From Bog-473 sp963730395 (lineage in GTDB: Bacteria > Actinomycetota > Acidimicrobiia > Acidimicrobiales > RAAP-2), in assembly GCA_963730395.1 (NCBI GenBank), contig CAVSSK010000021.1, positions 1 to 64,000 on the forward strand: a stretch of 64,000 nt of DNA, given 5' to 3'. The translations under genes were made by a program, and so were the position numbers. Below are positions 26,958 through 36,091 of this stretch, in pieces (positions within the stretch are counted from its first letter, which is position 1; the number at the start of each line of letters is the position of its first letter). A model generated the notes under the pieces. The model did no database searches and was not told the DNA's origin. It saw only the letters and a program-made list of their open reading frames with translations.

Positions 26958-28632
26958 TCAGCGGCGTTCGTAGGTGATGCCGGCCGCCTCGACGTCCCAG
27001 GTCGCCGGCGTCACGCCCTCGTCCCGCAGCTCGCGCTTGAGCACCCGGCCGACCGGACTGCGGGGGAGGGCGTCGCGAAACTCGATGTAGCGGGGCAGCG
27101 CGAAGTAGGGGAGCTGGTCGATGCACCAGCGGAAGAGCTCCTCCTCGGTCACCGTGGCGCCCTCCTTGCGGGTGGCGGTGATCTTCAGGTCGTCCTCGGT
27201 CAACGGGCTCGGGACGGCGTGCACGGCCACGTCGGCCAGCCCTCCTTGGCTCATGAGGATCCGCTCCACCTCGAAGCTGGCGATGTTCTCCCCCCGACGC
27301 CGCAGGTAGTCCGCCTTGCGGTCGACGAAGTAGAGGTAGTGGTCCTCGTCGATCTTGCCGATGTCGCCGGTGTGGTACCAGAGGTTCCGTGTCGTCCGCA
27401 CCGTCTCGTCCGGCCGGCCCCAGTAGCCCTCGAACATCACCTGGGGGCGCTTGGGCCGCAGCACGATCTCGCCCTCGGTCCCCGGCGCCACCTCTGCGTC
27501 GTCGTCGTCGAAGATGCGCACGTCGAAGTACTCGTCGTTGACGACGCCGGCGGCGTTGGGACGGTTCTCGACCCCCGGCGGCTGCCAGGACACCAGGCTC
27601 GCCTCGGTGACGCCGTAGGCGCCGCTGAACGTGGCGACGCCGAAGCGCGAGCGGATGACGTGGTCGACCTCGACCGGGCAGCGGGGCCGCGCCGAGGAGG
27701 CGCAGGGTCGTGTTCGCCTCCGGTGCGCCCGACTTGGGCATCTCGGGCCGGTCCACGTCGTGCGCCAGCAGGTAGGCCATGGTGCCCAGCGTCGAGGTGA
27801 TGGTGGCGCCCACCCGGTTCATCTCGGGCCAGAACTGTGACACCGAGAAGCGCCGGTAGATGGCGCCGCGACCTCCGTAGAGGAGGGCGCCCACGACAAC
27901 CGTGGTCAGCGCGTTGAAGTGGTACAGCGGCAGGGGTGTCCACACGACGTCGTCGGCGGTGCGGCGCCAGCAGATGCCGATCTGGCGCGCCAGGGCCTCG
28001 TGGTAGTTGTGGCTGAGCATGCAGCCCTTGGACAGGCCGGTCGTGCCGCCCGTGTAGATGAAGGTGCCGAGGTCGGCGGGATCGATGCCGACGGTCGGCG
28101 CCGACAGATCACCGGCCAGGATCTCGTCCCATCGGTGGACGGTGGCCCGCCCCACCGACGCCGTTGCCAACGCGGCGGCGTCTTCGTCCGGCTGGTCCTC
28201 GTCGTCCGCATCGTCCACCACGATCACGTGCTCGAGGTTGGGCACACGCTCGGCGATCGCCGCCACCCGCGGGAACAGGCTCGCAGCGACCACCAGGACG
28301 CGTGATCCCGAATCGGTCAGCTGGTGGGAGAGGTACTCGCCCTTGTAGGCGGTGTTCACCGGGACCGAGATCCGTCCGGAGCACACCGTGCCCGACCAGG
28401 CCAACAGGGCCACCGGTGAGTTCTCGACGAGCGTCGCCACCCGGTCGTGCTGCTGGGTCCCGAGCGCATGGAGTGCGCCGCCGAAGCGGGCCGCGGTCTC
28501 CATGACGCCGCGCGCCGTGAGCTTCACGCCACCAATGTCGAGGTATTCGCCGTCGGGGTCGGCCTCGAGCCGACGGGCGAAGAGTTGGGGAATGGTGGAT
28601 TGCTCGTCCCCGGCCCAGATCCTGTCAACCAC
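26958..28632 (-). CDS. Acyl-CoA synthetase, AMP-forming (one frameshift)
   Basis: Activates a carboxylic acid to its CoA thioester through an acyl-adenylate. Joined length is about 557 residues. The N-terminal frame (start 28632) includes YTGGTTGLSKGCMLSH, the ATP-binding P-loop. It breaks near 27672-27679, where an extra base after GAAPLP interrupts VEVDHVIRSRF. The second frame carries YGVTEASL upstream of GYWGRP, then LWYHTGDIGKIDEDHYLYF and the C-terminal lysine segment SPVGRVLKREL. The family resembles FadD17/crotonobetaine-CoA-ligase-like enzymes; substrate unknown. It is upstream of the amidohydrolase with 97 bases between. Confidence 0.82.
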
Positions 28633-28676
28633 TCGCGTCGTCTCCCGTCGTGCTCAGGGCCGGTTTTCGACCGAAC

Positions 28677-28694
28677 GGATAATATATGTAATTG
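28677..28694. promoter_or_regulatory. Shared promoter island between two divergent ligase genes
   Basis: GGATAATATATGTAATTG is the only AT-rich stretch between the ligase starts at 28632 (minus) and 28721 (plus). It offers TANNNT-like elements on both strands. The plus gene also has a GGAGAGG ribosome site. Confidence 0.4.
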
Positions 28695-28720
28695 CCCAAG
28701 CGGGCCGGAGAGGACGGACC

Positions 28721-30167
28721 ATGCCCAGCACCGAGAACCTGGCCAACCTCCTGGCCGACCACCCCTTCGCGGAGGAGCGGGACCTCCTGTGCACCGTCGA
28801 TCGCACGGTCACCGTGGGGGAGGCCAAGGCGCTGGTGGCGCAGTTGGCGACCCAGTTGACCGATGCCGGCGTGCAGCCCGGGGAGGGAGTGGCCGTCCGG
28901 CTCCCGAGCGACCCTGACCTCGTGGTGGCCATGCTCGCCATCTGGTCCGCCGGCGCCGTCTTCGTCCCGCTGAACGACCGCTCGCCCGAGAGCGAGGTCC
29001 GGCACGTCCTCGACACCATCCGTCCCGCCGCAGTCCTGGACGAGAGCGGCCTGCGCCGGCTCCCGTCACCGCTGCGCCACGAACCCGACATCGCGTTCGT
29101 GACCTGGACGTCGGGGACGACGGGTCCACCGAAGGCCATTCTGCAGTCGCACAGCGGGTACCTCGAGCTCCTGGACCGCGTCCTCAAGCCACTCCGCGGG
29201 GACGGGGGCGCCCGCAAGGAGGGCGCACGCGAGCCCACCCCCAACCTGGTCCCCGTGTCGGTCGCCCTCAATGCCGGGATCTACAACGTCTGCTTCGGCC
29301 TCCGGGCCGGAGCCGCCGTCGTCCTGATGCCCCGTTTCGCGACGGGGGACTTCGCCGAGCTGGTGCACCGCTATCAGGTGCGCTCCACGGTGCTGCCGCC
29401 GGCCGCCATGGTCATGCTCGACCGACGACCCGGCGGTGACCGACCTCTCCCCACTGCGCTTCGTGCGCAGCATCACGGCACCGCTCTCGCCGTTGGCCGC
29501 TCGACGCTTCATGGAGCGGTTCGGCGTGACCGTGCTGAACAGCTACGGGCAGGCCGAGGTGGGGGAGGTCGTCGGCTGGACGGCTGCGGACGCCAGGGAG
29601 CACCCCGAGAAGCTGGGGGCCGCCGGGCGACCGCTGCCGGGCGTGGACATCCGGGTGGTGGACGAGCACGACGTGGACGTGGCCCCGGACACGGTCGGTC
29701 AGCTGCTGGTGCGCCCGCCCCGCATGGCGGCCGGGTACGCCGGCGGGGCGTCGCTGAGCGACCGGATCGACGCCGCCGGCTTCGTGCGGACCGGTGACCA
29801 TGCCCGGGTCGACGCCGACGGGTTCGTGTGGATCGAGGGCCGGACCTCGGACCTCATCAATCGCGGTGGCAACAAGGTCTTCCCCGAGCAGGTCGAGGAG
29901 GTGCTCCGCCTCGCGCCCGGCGTGCAGGACGCCGCCGTCGTCGCATGGCCGGACGACCGCTTGGGCGAGGTGCCGGTCGCGGTGGTCGTGGGTGACGCCA
30001 CCGACGAGGAGCTGGCGGCGCTCTGCCGGACCGAGTTGGCCCCCTACAAGGTCCCCGTCGCCTTCCGTCGCGTCGAGACCCTGCCCCGCAGCGAGGTGGG
30101 CAAGCTGCTGCGTCGGCAGTTGGTCGACGATCTGCGCGCGAAGACCTCGGACGCGCCCACGGCCTGA
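28721..30167 (+). CDS. Acyl-CoA synthetase, AMP-forming, short form (one frameshift)
   Basis: About 481 residues when joined, starting at ATG 28721 after GGAGAGG. The first frame has VTWTSGTTGPPKAILQSHSG and lacks part of the usual N-terminal lobe. It breaks near 29417-29425 after AAMVML, where an extra base precedes TDDPAVTDLSPLRF. The second frame has NSYGQAEVGE, FVRTGDHARVDADGFVWIEGR, INRGGNKVFPEQVEEVL and the catalytic Lys region RSEVGKLLRRQL. Ends 32 bases from the convergent gene at 30200. Likely a ligase for a small or cyclic acid; substrate unknown. Confidence 0.8.
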
Positions 30168-30199
30168 GCTGTTGTGCCAAGCCCGACTACGCGGTCCAG

Positions 30200-30934
30200 C
30201 TACTCGGTCCAGCTGTCGTCGCGGTCGCTCCGGGCCGGCTGGCGCCCGATCCGCAGGGGACTGAGCGGCGCGTCGACCAACAGGATGCGCCGGAAGTCCT
30301 CCACGGCATCGCGCTGGCGTGCCCGCCAGGGGTGACCCGAGCGCAGGGCCGCCTCGGCGGTGCCCCACTGCTCCCAACTCGGGATGGACCACAGGAGGAA
30401 GGCCTCGTTGTCGTGGCCCAGCGCGGTCTGCCATGCACCGACGAGCCGCCATCCGTGTGCCGCGTAGAAGGGAGCTCCGTCGTCGCGCGCGAGCTCCAGG
30501 AAGTCGGCCACCTTCCCGGGCGGCACGCGGACCTGGTCGTGCGCGTAGGCGGCGCCTCCGGCGGCACCCTGGTCGCACAGCTCGGTGATCGTGGGGGACC
30601 AGTCGGCGGGCACCAACACGCGGTCGAAGCCGCCCGAGCGGAACTCCGCCGCCGTGGCCCACCAGCGGGCCAACTTCGGGTCCTGCAGGTGGGCGTGGCC
30701 GAGCTCGTGGCCGAACGAGCTCGCCAGGCCGTCCCAGCCGTCCTCCTCCCACATGTTCACGACGGCGGGCCACTGGCCGGTGGAACCGACGACGCCCCAC
30801 ACGCCGTAGCAGAGCTGGTTCCGCTCCTCTTGTGCGATCGGGCTCCAGTTGGCCGTCATGTGGTGCATGTAGCGAGCGCGGTTGTGCCCGATGATGTCGA
30901 TGAACTCGTGGATGTAGACCTTGTCGTTCGCCAA
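30200..30934 (-). CDS. Uncharacterised protein, possible NIPSNAP-like alpha/beta-barrel
   Basis: About 244 residues from TTG 30934, chosen because GGGAG lies seven bases before and the conserved-looking text begins YIHEFIDIIGHNRARYM. An upstream in-frame extension is low-complexity Arg/Gly and unlikely. Two similar halves (VNMWEEDGWDGLA..., LLWSIPSWEQWGTAEAAL) suggest a duplicated ferredoxin-like fold of the NIPSNAP/dimeric alpha-beta-barrel kind. I have no function for it. It contains HELGH, which resembles a zinc-protease motif but probably by chance. Divergent from the MaoC gene with 79 bases between, so possibly co-regulated with that operon. Confidence 0.5.
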   Translation of the reverse strand: MANDKVYIHEFIDIIGHNRARYMHHMTANWSPIAQEERNQLCYGVWGVVGSTGQWPAVVNMWEEDGWDGLASSFGHELGHAHLQDPKLARWWATAAEFRSGGFDRVLVPADWSPTITELCDQGAAGGAAYAHDQVRVPPGKVADFLELARDDGAPFYAAHGWRLVGAWQTALGHDNEAFLLWSIPSWEQWGTAEAALRSGHPWRARQRDAVEDFRRILLVDAPLSPLRIGRQPARSDRDDSWTE

Positions 30935-30994
30935 GGTTTCGCTCCCGTCCCGGGGCCCGCGGGAGCGGCCTCGCCCCCGGCACCCTCTCAGAAG

Positions 30995-31013
30995 TTCATA
31001 TAATATGCGCGTC
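30995..31013 (+). promoter_or_regulatory. Promoter of the MaoC-ECH-ACAD operon
   Basis: TTCATATAATATGCG contains TATAAT at 30999-31004, directly followed by an ATG and, nine bases on, the GTG at 31014. The site resembles the operator at 15155 (ATGCG end). The transcript is probably leaderless or nearly so. Confidence 0.5.
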
Positions 31014-32258
31014 GTGGCCGAGGGCACGATCACGGAAGAGGGCGTCGCGCGGTTGCGGTCACGGATCGGTGTGCCCGAACCCAACCCGGTGCCGCCCCAC
31101 TACAACAAGCCCGGCGTCGACGCGTTCCGCCACGTCGCCGTGGCCTACGGAGACGACAACCCACTCTGGTCGGACGAGCGCTATGCGGCAGACACGCGCT
31201 GGCGTGGTGTCATCGCGCCTCCGCCACTGGTCGGCGGCGACTCGCTCGTCGGTGTGGACGAGGTGCCCGAGGTGGCCGAGGAGCACCGCGAGCTCATGCG
31301 GGGAGACCCGTTGCGGGGTGTCCATGCCTTCTATTCGGCCAGCGCGCGCGAGTGGTGGGCCCCGCTCCGGCCGGAGGTCGCAGTGACCCGGCGGAACGCG
31401 CTCGTCGGCGTGCTGGAAAAGCCGAGCGAGTTCGCCGAACGGGCCGTCCACGAGTGGACCGCCCAGGTGTTCCGGGAAACGGACGGACCGATCCTCTCCG
31501 CGCAGTACCGGCTCATGATCCGCACCGAGCGCACCAAGGCGCGCGAGCACAAGAAGTACGACGCCATCGAGCTCCGCCCCTACAGTGACGACGAGATCGA
31601 GGCCATCGATGCGCAGTACGCATCGGAGCAGCGGAGGGGTGCCGAGGCGCGCTACTGGGAAGACGTCCAGGTCGGAGACACCGTCGGCCCCATGGTCAAG
31701 GGGCCGCTCACCATCACCGACATCGTGTGCTGGCACGTCGGCATGGGCATGGGCCTCTACGGTGTCAAGCCCCTCCGGCTCGCCTACAAGAACCGGGCGC
31801 GTATCCCACGGTTCTTCCACCGGGACGAGATGAACGTGCCCGACGTGATGCAACGGGTGCACTGGGATCCCGAGTTCGCTCGGCGGAGTGGCAACCCGAC
31901 GACGTTCGACTACGGCCGCATGCGGGAGACCTGGCTCATCCACCTGTGCACCGACTGGATGGGCGACGAGGGCTGGTTGTGGAAGCTCGACTGCGAGTTC
32001 CGCAAGTTCAATTACGTCGGCGATACCCAGTGGCTGTCGGGCACGGTGACGAGCCGGTACCTGGCGTCGGGGTGTCCGGCCGTCGACGTCGAGCTCCAGG
32101 CCGTGAACCAGCGGGGTGAGCTCACGACGCCGGGACACGCGACCATCCTCCTCCCGAGCCGGGAGATGGGTCCGGTGCAGCTGCCCGAGCCGCCGGGAGG
32201 CGCCCGCGACCTCCAAGAGGCGCTGACCGCCATCAGTGAGAGGTATCTCGCCGGATGA
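31014..32258 (+). CDS. MaoC-like double hot-dog dehydratase
   Basis: About 414 residues, two hot-dog halves as in FAS1-type/MaoC acyl dehydratases. First half: NKPGVDAFRHVAVAYGDDNPLW and GVIAPPPLVGG. Second half: DVQVGDTVGPMVKGPLTITDIVCWHVGMGMG. The second contains the hydratase-like GPLTITDI pattern; a catalytic Asp/His pair is not certain by eye. The GTG at 31014 is preferred over ATG 31005, which abuts the -10 box. It would hydrate a 2-enoyl-CoA. It heads an operon: the next gene starts inside its stop (ATGA), and four more genes follow with overlaps. Confidence 0.78.
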   Translation: MAEGTITEEGVARLRSRIGVPEPNPVPPHYNKPGVDAFRHVAVAYGDDNPLWSDERYAADTRWRGVIAPPPLVGGDSLVGVDEVPEVAEEHRELMRGDPLRGVHAFYSASAREWWAPLRPEVAVTRRNALVGVLEKPSEFAERAVHEWTAQVFRETDGPILSAQYRLMIRTERTKAREHKKYDAIELRPYSDDEIEAIDAQYASEQRRGAEARYWEDVQVGDTVGPMVKGPLTITDIVCWHVGMGMGLYGVKPLRLAYKNRARIPRFFHRDEMNVPDVMQRVHWDPEFARRSGNPTTFDYGRMRETWLIHLCTDWMGDEGWLWKLDCEFRKFNYVGDTQWLSGTVTSRYLASGCPAVDVELQAVNQRGELTTPGHATILLPSREMGPVQLPEPPGGARDLQEALTAISERYLAG

Positions 32259-33079
32259 GCGACGCGGAGACGGAGCAGCCGTACCGTTCGATCGAGGGCT
32301 TGCGCATCGAGCAACGCGGCCCGGTGCTCGAGTTCGAGATCGACCGTCCGAAGAAGCGGAACGCGCTGACCGACCCCATCGTGGCGGCGATGATCCGTGC
32401 GCTGTCGGCGGCCGGGCCGGACGAGTCCGTGCGTGTCATCGTGTTGCGTGGCGCCGGGGATCACTTCTGTGCCGGCTTCGACATCGTCGGGCGCAACGCC
32501 GGCGACGCACGTCCGCGGGTCGGCAGCATCCAGCGCCGCCTGCCCACCGAAGCCCATCGGCTCGTCGAGCTGCTGCTCACGACGCAGACCCCGGTCGTCT
32601 GCCGGGTGCAGGGATGGGCGGCGGGGATCGGCCTGCATCTCGCGTTGGCGTCGGACTTTGCCGTCGTGGACGAGTCGGCCCGCCTCTGGGAGCCCTATGC
32701 GCAGCGGGGCTTCACTCCGGACACCGGTGGCACGTGGTTGCTGGCCCGTCGGATCGGCGAGATGCGGGCCCGTGAGATGCTCATGCTCGGTGAGGCCGTC
32801 TCGGGTGCGGACGCCGCCACCTGGGGCATGGTGCATCGGGCCGTTCCTGCCGCGGCCCTCGATGAGGAGGTGGCGGCGCTGACCCAGCGGCTCGCCGGGG
32901 CGCCCACGGTCACCATCGGGCTCACCAAGTGGCTGCTGCACGCCGGCTCGTCCACGCCGCTGCTCGAGCAGCTGCAGAACGAGGCCCTGGCCATGGAGCT
33001 CTCGTCGCGGAGCGAAGACTTCCGCGAGGGCCTTGCCGCCTTCGTGGAGAAGCGCCCCCCCGACTTCTCCGGACGATGA
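32255..33079 (+). CDS. Enoyl-CoA hydratase/isomerase family protein
   Basis: A 274-residue crotonase, ATG overlapping the previous stop by four bases. Motifs: DRPKKRNALTDPI, HFCAGFDIVG for the first oxyanion loop, QGWAAGIGLHLALASDFAV for the second. EPYAQRGFTPDTGGTWLL carries the region of the second catalytic acid, with Glu at the first site and Asp at the later position, the pattern of 2-(cyclohex-1-enyl) or PaaG-like isomerases. Within a five-gene overlapped operon with MaoC and ACAD, so likely hydratase or isomerase in the same spiral. Confidence 0.85.
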   Translation: MSDAETEQPYRSIEGLRIEQRGPVLEFEIDRPKKRNALTDPIVAAMIRALSAAGPDESVRVIVLRGAGDHFCAGFDIVGRNAGDARPRVGSIQRRLPTEAHRLVELLLTTQTPVVCRVQGWAAGIGLHLALASDFAVVDESARLWEPYAQRGFTPDTGGTWLLARRIGEMRAREMLMLGEAVSGADAATWGMVHRAVPAAALDEEVAALTQRLAGAPTVTIGLTKWLLHAGSSTPLLEQLQNEALAMELSSRSEDFREGLAAFVEKRPPDFSGR

Positions 33080-34377
33080 GCCCGGCGGCGGAGCGCGGCA
33101 AGGGCGACCGCCTGGACGTGGGCCCGACCACGCCCGTCGACGAGGTGCTCGGCGCCCTTCGCTCCTGGCTCGAGGTTGCACTGCCCGCCGCATGGCTGGT
33201 GGCGGGCCGGCGAGGGGGCCCATCCGAAGTGCGCACGGTGCGGACCAGGGCCGAGTATGAGGAGTGGTACCCCGTGCTCGGGGCGTCGGGACTGGTCGTG
33301 CCGACCTGGCCCGTCGAGTACGGGGGGCTCGACCTGGCGCCGGACGTGGCCCGGCGCATCGAGGAGGAATTGCGGCCGTTCAATCTCGGGAGGCTCAACC
33401 CCCTGGGCCTCAACCTGGCCGCGCCAGCCCTCTTCGCGCACGGGACCGAGGAGCAGCGTCTGCGCTATCTCCCACCGATCGTGCGCAACGAGGAGCGCTG
33501 GTGCCAGCTCTTCAGCGAGCCCGGTTCCGGCTCCGACCTGGCGTCCCTGGCGACCCGGGCCGAGCGCGACGGCGACGAGTGGGTGATCACGGGGCAGAAG
33601 GTGTGGACGACCTGGGCCCACGTGTCGACGCACGGCGTGCTCCTGGCGCGTACGGACCCCGGCGTGCCCAAGCGCGAGGGCATCACCTACTTCCTGATCG
33701 ACCTGCGCCAACCGGGCGTCGACGTGCGACCGCTCCGGCACATGGGTGGCGAGGTGGACTTCAACGAGGTCTTCCTCGAGGGCGCCCGGGTCCCGGACGA
33801 CCAGCGCGTCGGGGAGGTGGGCGCGGGCTGGAAGGTGGCGAACGCGACTCTCTCGGGCGAGCGGCAGATGGTGTCGGGCGCGGGTTCGGGCGGCGTCGAC
33901 CGCATCGGTGGGTCCGGGGCCGCCTCGCTCGTGCGCCTGGCCAAGCGGCTCAGCGCGGAGGGGCGTGCCGGAGGCTGGGACGACCCCGTCCGCCGCGAGC
34001 AGGTGGTGCGGTTGTGGTGCGAGGAGCAGGTGCGGGGCTGGACGAACCAGCGGGTCCGGGCCCAGCTGCGCGCCGGGCGTTCACCCGGTCCCGAGAGCTC
34101 CATCGGCAAGGTGCATCAGGGCGAGCTCAACCAGCGCATCCAGCTCATGGCCGTGGACATGCTCGGCGCCGCGGCCACGTCGTGGCAGGGCGACGTCGGG
34201 TCGTGGGTCGAGTCCATGCCCTACGAGCTCAAGGGCATGTTGCGCAGCCGGGCCAACACCATCGAGGGGGGCACCACCGAGGTCAACAAGAACATCCTGG
34301 GCGAGCGGGTCCTGGGCCTGCCCCGGGAGGCCGATCCATGGTCCAAGGTGCCGTGGCGGGAGGTGCCCCGGAGCTGA
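33076..34377 (+). CDS. Acyl-CoA dehydrogenase
   Basis: FAD-dependent alpha,beta-dehydrogenase of 433 residues, ATGA-overlapped with the upstream hydratase. It shows GLVVPTWPVEYGGLDL, the FAD/substrate loop WCQLFSEPGSGSDLASLATRA, GQKVWTTWAHVSTHGVLLART and the end NTIEGGTTEVNKNILGERVLGLPRE. No long polar insertion. Electrons would go to an ETF not encoded here. Some steroid-pathway ACADs are heteromeric; the second ACAD in this window (41263) is too distant to be an obvious partner. Substrate unknown. Confidence 0.88.
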   Translation: MSPAAERGKGDRLDVGPTTPVDEVLGALRSWLEVALPAAWLVAGRRGGPSEVRTVRTRAEYEEWYPVLGASGLVVPTWPVEYGGLDLAPDVARRIEEELRPFNLGRLNPLGLNLAAPALFAHGTEEQRLRYLPPIVRNEERWCQLFSEPGSGSDLASLATRAERDGDEWVITGQKVWTTWAHVSTHGVLLARTDPGVPKREGITYFLIDLRQPGVDVRPLRHMGGEVDFNEVFLEGARVPDDQRVGEVGAGWKVANATLSGERQMVSGAGSGGVDRIGGSGAASLVRLAKRLSAEGRAGGWDDPVRREQVVRLWCEEQVRGWTNQRVRAQLRAGRSPGPESSIGKVHQGELNQRIQLMAVDMLGAAATSWQGDVGSWVESMPYELKGMLRSRANTIEGGTTEVNKNILGERVLGLPREADPWSKVPWREVPRS

Positions 34378-35234
34378 TGGGTTACGAGTCGCTGTTGATC
34401 GAGCGCCGGGGCGCGGTGGGGTGGCTGATCTTCAATCGGCCGGCCCAGGGCAACGCCATGGATGCGCAGATGCTGGACGACCTGGAGTCGGCCTGGAACG
34501 AGCTGAACGCCGACCCGGCCGTTCGGGTCATCGTGAACACCGGAGAGGGGCGTTCGTTCCAGACCGGGCTCGACGTCGTCCAGCTGGCCCGGGATCCCGC
34601 CGCACTGCGCAAGCAGTCCGGGCGCACGCGCCGGGCCGAGTTGCGCATGACGGCGTGGCACAACCAGGTGTGGAAGCCCGTCATCGCGGCGGTCAACGGT
34701 ACCTGCGCCGGCGGCGGGCTCCACTTCGTCGCGGACGCCGACATCGTGCTGGCCTCGTCCGACGCCACCTTCCTGGACCCGCACGTGTCGCTCGGGCAGG
34801 TGACGGCCTACGAGGCCATCGGCCTCACTCGCAAGATCCCCTTCGAGGCGGTCATGCGCATGGCCCTGGTGGGCCGGCACGAGCGCATCTCGGCCGAACG
34901 CGCCCTGGCGCTGGGCATGGTGAGCCAGGTGGTCGATCCGCCCGAGCGCCTCCGCGAGGAGGCGCAGGCGCTCGCCGAGAAGATCGCCGAGAACTCGCCC
35001 GCCGCCATGGCGGCCACCAAGCGCGCCCTGTGGGGCGCCCTCGAGGCCGGCCTCACCGACGCCTGCAAGGCCGGCGCCAAGGAGCTCGTCTCCATGTGGG
35101 GCCACCCCGACCAGGAGGAGGGCCCACGGGCGTTCGCCGAGAAGCGAGCCCCCCAGTGGCAGGCGCTCGAGCCGGGCGTCGTCGATGCGCACCCGGGCGA
35201 GCACCAGTCCGACGAAACCCCGGAGGCACCGTGA
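34377..35234 (+). CDS. Enoyl-CoA hydratase, first of a tandem pair
   Basis: A 285-residue crotonase beginning one base inside the ACAD stop (TGATG). N-terminal half: NRPAQGNAMDAQMLDDL, SFQTGLDVVQLAR (Gln-Thr-Gly in the first oxyanion loop), NGTCAGGGLHFVADADI. From residue 146 the DNA is almost identical to that of the next gene (34812-35146 versus 35675-36009) while the first half has diverged to roughly half identity at protein level. It has a short unique tail, VVDAHPGEHQSDETPEAP. Probably hydrates or hydrolyses a CoA ester made by the adjacent ACAD. Confidence 0.86.
   Translation: MGYESLLIERRGAVGWLIFNRPAQGNAMDAQMLDDLESAWNELNADPAVRVIVNTGEGRSFQTGLDVVQLARDPAALRKQSGRTRRAELRMTAWHNQVWKPVIAAVNGTCAGGGLHFVADADIVLASSDATFLDPHVSLGQVTAYEAIGLTRKIPFEAVMRMALVGRHERISAERALALGMVSQVVDPPERLREEAQALAEKIAENSPAAMAATKRALWGALEAGLTDACKAGAKELVSMWGHPDQEEGPRAFAEKRAPQWQALEPGVVDAHPGEHQSDETPEAP
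34812..35146 (+). repeat. 335-bp near-identical block, copy 1
   Basis: Matches 35675-36009 base for base except for two substitutions that I could find by eye (GTGGGC/GTCGGC and GCGAGGAG/GCGACGAG). It starts abruptly at GAGGCCATCGG and ends at GAGAAGCG. Flanks on both sides differ. Lies inside the first tandem hydratase. Confidence 0.9.
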
Positions 35235-36049
35235 CCTATCCCACCCTCGACACGCTGCTCCTGGAGCGCCGCGGTCCGGTCGGCTGGTTGATCAACAACC
35301 GGCCCGATCGCCTGAACGCCATGAACTCGCACATGCGCGACGAGTTCGAGACGGCGTGGAAGACCCTCGACGCCGACCCCGAGGTGCGCGTCATCGTGCA
35401 CACCGGTGAGGGCCGCGCCTTCCAGACGGGCGTCGACGTGATGGAGATCGCCGAGGACGGCGTCGGGTTCGAGCGCTACCGCGAGTCGACCGAGCGCTTC
35501 GACTACCGCTTCACCGCGTGGCAGAACCACATCTGGAAGCCGGTCATCACGGCCGTCAACGGCATCTGTGCCGGCGGCGGGTTCCACTGGGTGGCGGAGG
35601 CGGACATCGTCATCGCCGCCTCCGACGCACAGTTCTTCGACCCCCACGTCTCGGTGGGACAGGTGGTGGCGATGGAGGCCATCGGCCTCACTCGCAAGAT
35701 CCCCTTCGAGGCGGTCATGCGCATGGCCCTGGTCGGCCGGCACGAGCGCATCTCGGCCGAACGCGCCCTGGCGCTGGGCATGGTGAGCCAGGTGGTCGAT
35801 CCGCCCGAGCGCCTCCGCGACGAGGCGCAGGCGCTCGCCGAGAAGATCGCCGAGAACTCGCCCGCCGCCATGGCGGCCACCAAGCGCGCCCTGTGGGGCG
35901 CCCTCGAGGCCGGCCTCACCGACGCCTGCAAGGCCGGCGCCAAGGAGCTCGTCTCCATGTGGGGCCACCCCGACCAGGAGGAGGGCCCACGGGCGTTCGC
36001 CGAGAAGCGGGCCCCCCGTTGGCAGCCGCTCGAGCCGGGCCAGCACTGA
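35231..36049 (+). CDS. Enoyl-CoA hydratase, second of a tandem pair
   Basis: A 272-residue crotonase starting at GTG 35231, overlapping the previous stop by four bases (GTGA). N-terminal half: NNRPDRLNAMNSHMRDEF, AFQTGVDVMEIAEDG, NGICAGGGFHWVAEADIV. Its C-terminal half is nearly the same DNA as in the preceding gene. The differing N-terminal halves hold the acyl-binding loops, so the pair may act on different acyl groups while sharing the CoA/trimer half. Last gene of the operon; 42 bases later an unrelated gene begins. Confidence 0.86.
   Translation: MTYPTLDTLLLERRGPVGWLINNRPDRLNAMNSHMRDEFETAWKTLDADPEVRVIVHTGEGRAFQTGVDVMEIAEDGVGFERYRESTERFDYRFTAWQNHIWKPVITAVNGICAGGGFHWVAEADIVIAASDAQFFDPHVSVGQVVAMEAIGLTRKIPFEAVMRMALVGRHERISAERALALGMVSQVVDPPERLRDEAQALAEKIAENSPAAMAATKRALWGALEAGLTDACKAGAKELVSMWGHPDQEEGPRAFAEKRAPRWQPLEPGQH
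35675..36009 (+). repeat. 335-bp near-identical block, copy 2
   Basis: Partner of 34812-35146 at a constant offset of 863 bases. The sharp edges, with divergent sequence outside, point to recent gene conversion or to an assembly artefact between the tandem hydratases. Confidence 0.9.
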
Positions 36050-36091
36050 GCGCCAGACGCCGGGTGGCCACATCGTGATCGGGTCGATCGG

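Noticed and set aside
30500..30760. HELGH in the 30200 protein as a zinc-protease active site
   Set aside because: No third ligand or protease context; the motif sits in a region I read as part of a ferredoxin-like half and is probably coincidental.
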